A stretch of DNA of 64,000 bases. Source: Lolium rigidum (Eukaryota > Streptophyta > Magnoliopsida > Poales > Poaceae). The stretch covers positions 277,842,330 through 277,906,329 of the forward strand of contig NC_061510.1 of the NCBI RefSeq assembly GCF_022539505.1. Direction: 5' to 3'. Shown piece after piece: positions 57,402-64,000 of the stretch; position 1 is the stretch's first letter, and the number at the start of each line of letters is the position of its first letter. Below the pieces are notes generated by a model. The model did not search any database. It was given only the letters and a program-made list of their open reading frames with translations, and was not told the origin of the DNA. The position numbers and the translations under genes are program-made.

Positions 57402-58742
57402 ATGGAAACTATCGGAGAGGAGATTCTGCGCATGATCCTGCTGAAGCTGCCGACCAGAGACGTCGCCCGATCCAGCTACGTCTCCAGGCTATGGTCCATC
57501 CTCCTCCGTGATCCATCCTTCCGCAGACTCCACGGCAAGGCCGCCCACGTCGTCTCCGGCTCCGGCGGCGGCACCGCAGCGGAGACCTTGCTCATCACGG
57601 AGATCCGAGATGACTTCAGAGGTCTCGAGATGATCGTTCGAAACATCTCCATGGAGAAGCCCTTGTGCCACGTCACCAGCCTCGCGAGAGCGTATGGTCC
57701 CGCTAACGCCTGCAACGGCTTCATTCTCTTCGAGTCCTGCGTCGAAGGCTGCCTCTATGTCTGCAACCCCATCGCCGGCGAGAATTTGAAGATTGCCCCT
57801 CCGCCGGAGGCTAAATCAAGGAACGGGCACTCGTACGCCATGGGGTTCAGCCCGTCCACGGGCCAGTACAAGCTGTTTTGTCTCTTCTTCTTCCATGGGA
57901 TGCAAGACGGCTACATGGACGTCTGCACCTTAGATGATGGCGCCGGCGGGTGGCGTCGGCACCCACGCCCGTTTTGCGTGACAAGCAGCACGCACGCACC
58001 GCCGGTGCTAATAGACGGCAAGCTCTACGTGCTTACTCAACATTCAATGGATTTCCCCGAAAGGGTACTAGTGATCGACGTCGCGAGCGAGGCCCATTGC
58101 ACCTACCTTCTCCCGGAGTTCAATGGGGAGAAGGTGGCCAGGCACGCCTTTGACCTCGACGGACGGTTGTGCATCGCAGAGCGCATCCTCGATGACCGGC
58201 AGCTCTACTTCTGGGTCATGCCGCCACTGCAGGGTCGAAGGCTCGTGGACCGCAAGAACGACCAGAAGCTGGGGTGGGAATTGCTCTATTCCTTCTACCT
58301 GGACAAGGACGATGCCAACAATTACCGTGTTGACTGCCCGAGGGGTGCCTGGGTTGACAATGATGATAGGACGCTGTGCTACAGGCAGGGTGATCGTATC
58401 TACAAGTATGACACCACCACCGAGAACAAAACGCCCCCTGATTTTTTCTTTAAATGGGACCACCGGATACTAGGACCGGCGACGGCGACTCCAAAAGTAT
58501 ACCTAGACCACGAAGACGAAGACAAACGGTGGAACATCTATGGGGGCTACCGTCCTAGCCTACTCTCGCCTCGTCTTGCATTTCCTTCAATGTGGTTACA
58601 ACAACCCCATGACGAAGAAGAACACTATCAGAATGCCCTTGTACATGCTCTCACCTGCAAAAACTCGTCAAGTAAACGATTTTCTGCATGTTCGCCAGAT
58701 TGTGCTGGCGATCGGCGTTCTGTCAAGAGGACTCGCAAGTGA
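57402..58742 (+). CDS. F-box protein with F-box-associated domain, 446 aa, intronless
   Basis: Likely the substrate-recognition subunit of an SCF ubiquitin ligase. The F-box is at residues about 3-45 (GEEILRMILLKLPTRDVARS, then SRLWSILLRDPSFRRLH). The rest matches F-box-associated proteins of grasses: VCNPIAGENLKIAPPPEAKS (about 125), YAMGFSPSTGQYKLFCLFFF (about 145), then PPVLIDGKLYVLTQHS and VLVIDVASEAH (about 205-235). The C-terminal tail (about 400-446) is Cys/Ser/Arg-rich. Usual Met start with a nearby TATA box, no frame damage. This is a fast-evolving expanded family, so the substrate cannot be guessed. An unrelated noncoding strand frame overlaps it (58463-58068) and is ignored. Confidence 0.92.
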   Translation: METIGEEILRMILLKLPTRDVARSSYVSRLWSILLRDPSFRRLHGKAAHVVSGSGGGTAAETLLITEIRDDFRGLEMIVRNISMEKPLCHVTSLARAYGPANACNGFILFESCVEGCLYVCNPIAGENLKIAPPPEAKSRNGHSYAMGFSPSTGQYKLFCLFFFHGMQDGYMDVCTLDDGAGGWRRHPRPFCVTSSTHAPPVLIDGKLYVLTQHSMDFPERVLVIDVASEAHCTYLLPEFNGEKVARHAFDLDGRLCIAERILDDRQLYFWVMPPLQGRRLVDRKNDQKLGWELLYSFYLDKDDANNYRVDCPRGAWVDNDDRTLCYRQGDRIYKYDTTTENKTPPDFFFKWDHRILGPATATPKVYLDHEDEDKRWNIYGGYRPSLLSPRLAFPSMWLQQPHDEEEHYQNALVHALTCKNSSSKRFSACSPDCAGDRRSVKRTRK

Positions 58743-59535
58743 AAACCAATTATCAGGCAACACAACAAATAGAGAACTCTGAGAGCACACAATGGTGTGA
58801 CGATCGCTCACTCCTACCCCTTGCTGTTGCTAGTTAGCATTTTTCATTTCTTAGTTGGATCCTATTTTGGAAAGTTCGATTTTTAGAGGAATGTCATAGT
58901 CATTTTTCCTATAAGGCTTGTTTGATTTGCACAATGTCATAGTCATTGCTTCTGTCTTCTCCTTCCTCCTCCTTTGTAATGGCTAAGACCTAAATTCGTG
59001 GCTTGTAATACCAGTTCCTGAGAAATAGATTCCTCTGAGTAGAGTGGTGTTAACAGGTTGTTCGTGAAGGAACACATGGCAAGGTAGAACTGTAATGCGG
59101 GATATTAGTGGTGGAGCACACTCAACATCCGAGGTGCTTCTGGAAGAGCCTTCAAATACTACAGACTTGTTTATATACGATTTCAATTTTTAATGTTTTC
59201 TTGAGAACTTAAAACTCATTGGGACAGTTTTCAACAACATTGCGATGTCATGTAATCATCCACAGAGTATGGTTGCATTTGTGAAAATACTTTAGCAAGC
59301 TCACTTGCCAACATACGCGGGTGCTATGTTTCACGTGCAAACGCAGAATACATGCATGATTAAGTCTGACTAAATCTACAGTGTTACTTTTATTCTTACA
59401 TACATGCAAAAGTAGTTGGAACACTGCCCTCCTTTTTTCACAATTAGGACAAAAAAACAACAACATTGGGTTCTTGCTGCTAATTTAGATACGCTTCTAC
59501 ATAATCACGAGCTGTCGGTGAAGCATGCCGACAAC
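58743..59535. other. Intergenic between F-box gene and SEC3
   Basis: The F-box 3' UTR occupies the first part. The rest is AT-rich with no gene. Confidence 0.4.
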
Positions 59536-59670
59536 TAAGGGTGTCAAGTGGGATCCCACTTTTGTCCCACTTGTAGTATAATTTGACTTTTCTAGTACAA
59601 ATTTTGACATCAAAATTTGAACTACATAGTACAAAATGGCATCCCACCGGGATCCCACCTTGACACCCTA
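59536..59670. mobile_element. hAT-type MITE with perfect 8-bp TSD
   Basis: CCGACAAC occurs at 59528-59535 and 59671-59678. The left end TAAGGGTGTCAAGTGGGATC pairs with the right end on the minus strand, TAGGGTGTCAAGGTGGGATC. 135 bp, noncoding. The 8-bp duplication fits hAT. Confidence 0.85.
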
Positions 59671-59926
59671 CCGACAACCACCTCACTCGCTCAGGCTCAA
59701 ACCCGGATCGGCTCAGTCCTCTCTACAATGATATTACCTGAATGCATGGTGTGAAATGAATATACTCTTACATGTTACAAAAAAAAAAAAAAACTCATAC
59801 GCCATACTCAAAAGAACAGATAATACCAATAAGTTTCATGCAAAAGAAAAAGTAAGTAGCAAGATACAATAACCAAAGGAAAATTGGGCAAAGTTACCTT
59901 GTAAAGTTAATCAAACAGCAAAGTTC

Positions 59927-62900
59927 CTACAGAGCTGCTAGGGTATCTCTCATATCGTTGACAGATGTCACGGTTTCATTGGGATATATTTTGGCAATCA
60001 GTTTGAGGAAGGTCGCATATTTATCGAGAAACTCCTTCTGCAACCAAGAAATGACACAACATAGAATTAGCAATATAATTCTCATAGTTAATTGGAATGG
60101 ACTACTCGATAATTACAAGCTAAACTTTAGTGGGTGCAGTGATCAAATGCACCAGCCAATATGAAACTATAAGTACCACTGGAACTAGCACTTTTAGCAC
60201 TAGCGCTTCCATTATTTCAATCGAGCAATCTATTCAAAGGAAACGACCTTTCGTCCTTAAAATATTCAATGGTGAGTTTCCTTGTTTATTATTTATTTGT
60301 CTTAAAGTGAAGAAGATGGAATACCTTGCATTTTTCCCATAGAGAAGGTAGCAATTCTTCTGCGGTTATGTTCTTCTGTAGTTTTCTATACATCGCGTTG
60401 ATTGTTTTGTCAAGCTGTCATAAAGTTAAAATGAAAATGGTCAAAAATATGTTTTTAGATCAGTTGAGATAATTCATAGGAAACAGAAGAAAAATTATTC
60501 TACTCTTTACATACACCAGTTAGGCTCGACTTCAGCATCTTGCGGAAATCTACCTTCGACATTCCAACTTGGAACGGTATCTGTACAATTATGTCATAAG
60601 GAAGATCCATGGAAAATAGATATTAACGAAAAGATTTTTTTTTTCGCGAGTACGCCAATGGCGTACCATATCTTTATAGAAGGCAGAAAAAAGCATACAA
60701 GAAGACTACAACTCGCTGCAAACAACGAGCGTAGCACACACACTCCACTCCACCACAGACACAACAACAACAAAACCTAGAGGAGCCTGACCTAAGCTAA
60801 ACTACAAAGCCGCGTCACGACCAACATCGAACGCTTCCAAAGAACAGACCCTCCAGAGCCTCTCCTTGTCAACGCACCATCTGAAGAGATAGACGGCGGG
60901 ACTCGGACAAACCCAGGAAGCCTGATCAAGGACACGCCGACTATGGTGTCCATAGCGCCCCTGAAGAACAGCCTTGGCCAGCGGCGAGCACCGGAGGAGC
61001 GCAACCTAGGACCTCCAATCTTGTCTCCAAACGCGATACTCCCAACAGAGGAACGACGCCGAGGACGCCACTATCACGCCGATCCAACTCCGAATCTAGG
61101 CTTTCGCCCGGAGACAACACCAACACCACGAGAGAGTGCAGACGATGTCGAAGCTCCTCGGCGGCGCCTCCAACGAGGAAAAAACGACACCCGTGGGTGC
61201 CGTCGCCGCCGGCCCGACCAAGATCGGGCGGGATTTTCATCCGTGCCATCACGCATCCCGCACCTCCGAGGGTTGGACCACGCCGTCCAAGAAGCCTCGC
61301 ACCGCCATCACCGCAGCTCCTCCCCGAAGCTGTCGCAGATCTGTGGACTCCGACACACCACACGGCCGAGGACATGGTCCATCTTCCACCTCCAACTCCG
61401 ACTCAGCAAGGGAGAGGCAGCCTCCCTCTCCACCGGCACGGGCCAGAACCACCCGCCGAGGCTGTCGCCAACTCAGGCAGACTGCCCACAGCAGCAGCAA
61501 CTCCTGCCACCAGCCAGATCCGGGCCTGCAAGCCCAGATTGGACCCGCAGAAGCCCAGTCGGGCCCACGCCCACTCCGCCGGCCTCCCCGCCGGACGCCA
61601 CCGGGGGCAGCCGCCGCGCGCCCGCACCGTCAGGCGGCCGGCCTCTGCTCGCCTGGACTCCTCCTGGCCGAGCCTCCCCGCCGCCGCCACGACCACCTTG
61701 GGCTCGCGCCGCCGCCACCAGCTCGCGCCGACGCTCCATGCCGCAGCCTGCTGCCCACCTCGCTGAGAAACTCCTCCTCCGCACCTCCACGCCCCAGCGC
61801 CGCCAGGACGCGCCGCCGGACACACCCACCACCAGCGCCGCCCGGGTGACGTCCCGCCTCCGCGCGTAGGGGACCCGTCGGGGCGCGCAGCTCTCGCCCG
61901 CCGCCTTCGACGGCTGGGCACGGCCGCCACCGCCAGCTCCGGCGGCGGCAGCGGCCAGGGGAGGGGGGAATTTTGGGTGGTTCCCTACCTAGGGTTTGGA
62001 CGCCCCTGGAGCCGCCCGCGCGAGGCGACCCGAGGGGAAAGTTTTTTGGCATTGGGTTTTATTAACGAAAAGATCAACATGGACTAAACCTGGAGTACTC
62101 AAACTTTGTATACATTAAATAGTTAGGCAAGGGAATGTATGTGTACGGCAAGCAAATACATGTTAGCGACATATTTTACATGAGAGATTTCATCTTACAA
62201 CTTGGTGCGTGAATATAGAACAATACGAAGTTTCATTAGGGAAAGAATCTGTAGTATTTCTGTGTTCCTGTTTGTATTATATCACAGCATAACTAATTTA
62301 ATATTATTTTGGGTTGTGAGTTGTGACATATATATAAGTGGTATTTCGCTTTTCTACTGAGATTAGATAAACTGATCAAGACATGCACCCTGATCTTAAT
62401 TGGATTACAAAATTAAGGTGGGAATCCTGAAGAGGTAATAGGAAGTCACCGGAGCAGCATGGAAATTATGATATATATAGGTACTCCCGCCATTTCTAAA
62501 TATAAGATATTTTGGTATCTCAAATTAAATCACAAAACTTCTTATATTTAGGAGCAGAGGTAGTATCAAATTGAAGTACAAAACCTAGGAGGATTGTAAC
62601 CAACTCTATCTTTTCAATGAAATGAAGCACAAAAGTCTTTTGCGTTTTCTCGAGAAAAGAAGTGCAAACCTAAAGGCACTACTTACCTCCTCAGGACTCA
62701 TGTTGTACATCAGTTCCTCAATTCTCCGAGCATATTGGAATAACTTTTCAAAGTGCTGAAATAAACAAATAAACAAAAAATGTTGGAATGAGGTAATATA
62801 GAGGCCTACCTGTATACATGGCCAAAGGCAGTATGGAACCAAAAGGAGTTACAAAAAACTTACAATATATATAACAAGATTAATATGGCGCGAGCAAGCT

Positions 62901-63944
62901 TGTTCATAAGCTTCACTGGCTTGATGATAATATTTAGCAAGTGTTGGCACAACATTCGCTAAATCATATAGACTGTACAGCAGATATAATATAACAGGTT
63001 AATGAGTTGTCGAGACCATTAGGTATTCTGGATAAACATACATAGATATCCAGCATTTCTATAAAAGTGGTGTTAACTCTTGAAAATGTTGTATGAGGAA
63101 GGTGCACAAAGGCAAGAAACAAAACCTGTGCTGGAAAGCTGCATAATTCTCCAAGAGTACTATATCAACATATTTGGGCTCAACTTGAGCAATTTTCTCC
63201 AGAGTCACAAACATAATGGTAACCTATTTCAGTCAAAGAAAAATATTATCTAAATCAGGAACTTATTATATAGTGTAATTATAGTTCCGACTAGTAGTAC
63301 TGGACTAGGTTGAACAGAACTGTCAGTGATTATCATCTAACATGGTTTTTAGTTAAAAATAATTTGTTCACTGAGAAACACATGCTCCGCATTGCAGTAA
63401 AGTCTTACAATTTTCGTATATGCCTGGTCAACAAGATCCCTGGATCCATTGATATACTGCTCCATACGCGCTGCAAGTTGAGAAAACCTATATATAAAAA
63501 ACAAACAGTGAAAAACTACATATAGATATAGACATAAGCTAGCTACACATTACGTTAAGCTAAACACTGGCCTTTCTGGATTTTGCACAAGTATTTTGAA
63601 ACAAATAACAATGTACCTGGGAATATATGGCACCACTCCAATTTGTCTTACATTTCGCTCATACTTTTCGATCTGGAAACATGCATCATCGACGAACTGT
63701 CCTGCCCCAAAAAATTAAACAGTAAAGAACGAAACAGAGTCTCGAGCGAGGCTACCTAGAGGTAGAGACAAACCCTGCCAAACAAAATGGTTATTCTTGT
63801 CTCCAAGTCATCAAGAAGCACAGGCACATATCCTGCAACCTCTGCCTTCTGAGCAGAAATATATCGATCCGTTATGCCGTGCATTGCTATACAACTCAAT
63901 GGATCTAGCTTGAATGCCCAGTCAACTATAGCATAGAAGTCCTC
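59927..63944 (-). CDS. SEC3: Exocyst complex component SEC3, C-terminal 290 aa (gene continues beyond right edge)
   Basis: SEC3 is a subunit of the exocyst, which tethers secretory vesicles at the plasma membrane. Visible coding exons, 5' to 3' on the minus strand: 63944-63774, 63696-63617, 63487-63409, 63223-63126, 62972-62864, 62755-62687, 60580-60515, 60414-60325, 60037-59927 (stop TAG). They total 873 nt in frame with GT-AG borders. Diagnostic segments: [92 protein letters not shown] and [20 protein letters not shown]. Plant SEC3 is near 890 aa, so roughly two thirds lies beyond 64000. The intron between 62687 and 60580 (2.1 kb) holds a retroposon and a Stowaway. Which SEC3 paralogue this is cannot be told. 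Confidence 0.93.
60636..62060 (-). mobile_element. GC-rich non-autonomous LINE-type retroposon in a SEC3 intron, 14-bp TSD
   Basis: ATTAACGAAAAGAT flanks it at 60622-60635 and 62061-62074. An oligo-T run at the left marks the poly-A tail, so it lies on the minus strand, the same strand as SEC3. The 5' two thirds (about 60950-62040) is very GC-rich and open in several frames. No endonuclease or reverse transcriptase is present. The 3' end reads ...GGTACGCCATTGGCGTACTC-like sequence before the tail. Confidence 0.85.
62484..62563. mobile_element. Short Stowaway MITE in a SEC3 intron
   Basis: 80 bp between TA sites (62482-62483, 62564-62565). The left end CTCCCGCCATTTCTAAATAT pairs with the right end on the minus strand, CTACCTCTGCTCCTAAATAT. 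Confidence 0.85.
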
Positions 63945-64000
63945 CTGAAAATATGGTATGTAAAACATGTGAACTTCCACAGCTGGAATAGCTTAAATTT

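Noticed and set aside
60943..61869. 308-codon Pro/Arg/Ser-rich plus-strand ORF
   Set aside because: It lies inside a minus-strand GC-rich retroposon where all frames are open. The composition is non-specific and there is no domain.

Overview
This is a stretch of plant nuclear genome, almost certainly from a grass and probably from a large-genome cool-season grass (Pooideae, Triticeae-like). The evidence is the dense layering of Stowaway MITEs with CTCCCTCC-type ends, Mutator, Harbinger, hAT and Helitron elements, degraded LINEs and an LTR retrotransposon. The host genes are intron-rich and conserved in plants. A 100-base run of N marks an assembly gap. Nothing suggests a bacterial, organellar or viral origin.

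Layout. 1-3.5 kb: a PIF/Harbinger element with target-site duplication and a decayed LINE reverse transcriptase. 3.5-15.1 kb: a large Mutator-like element (MULE) with two convergent broken genes, a Ulp1-type cysteine protease unit (+) and a FAR1-type transposase (-). 16.8-17.75 kb: an intact two-exon DUF1685 gene (-). 17.9-24 kb: MITEs, a local duplication and LINE debris. 24.1-31.4 kb: a second MULE with the same convergent pair in mirror order (transposase +, Ulp1 -). 31.4-35.6 kb: a complete LTR retrotransposon without protein genes, built largely from short GGATCCG-containing tandem repeats. 36-39.7 kb: four broken ORFs of unknown or tentative identity. 40.45-41.56 kb: a roughly 347-bp satellite running into the assembly gap. 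44.2-46.4 kb: nested MITEs and a Pack-MULE-like element whose right end lies just upstream of the next gene.

46.5-51.7 kb: a complete 11-exon gene for ATP-dependent NAD(P)H-hydrate dehydratase (NAXD). 53.9-56.1 kb: a Helitron carrying a nested retroposon. 57.4-58.7 kb: an intact intronless F-box gene. 59.9-63.9 kb: the 3' end of the gene for exocyst subunit SEC3 on the minus strand, continuing past the right edge; one of its introns holds a 1.4-kb GC-rich retroposon and a Stowaway MITE.

The host genes (DUF1685 protein, NAXD, F-box protein, SEC3) do not form a pathway; they are separate housekeeping or regulatory genes among transposons. The most unusual features are the two mirrored Ulp1/FAR1 MULEs, the GGATCCG-array retrotransposon, the satellite at the gap, and the Pack-MULE that appears to have replaced the NAXD upstream region. 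Exon coordinates were worked out by hand from splice signals and frame continuity. Family names rest on recognised motifs, not database searches.
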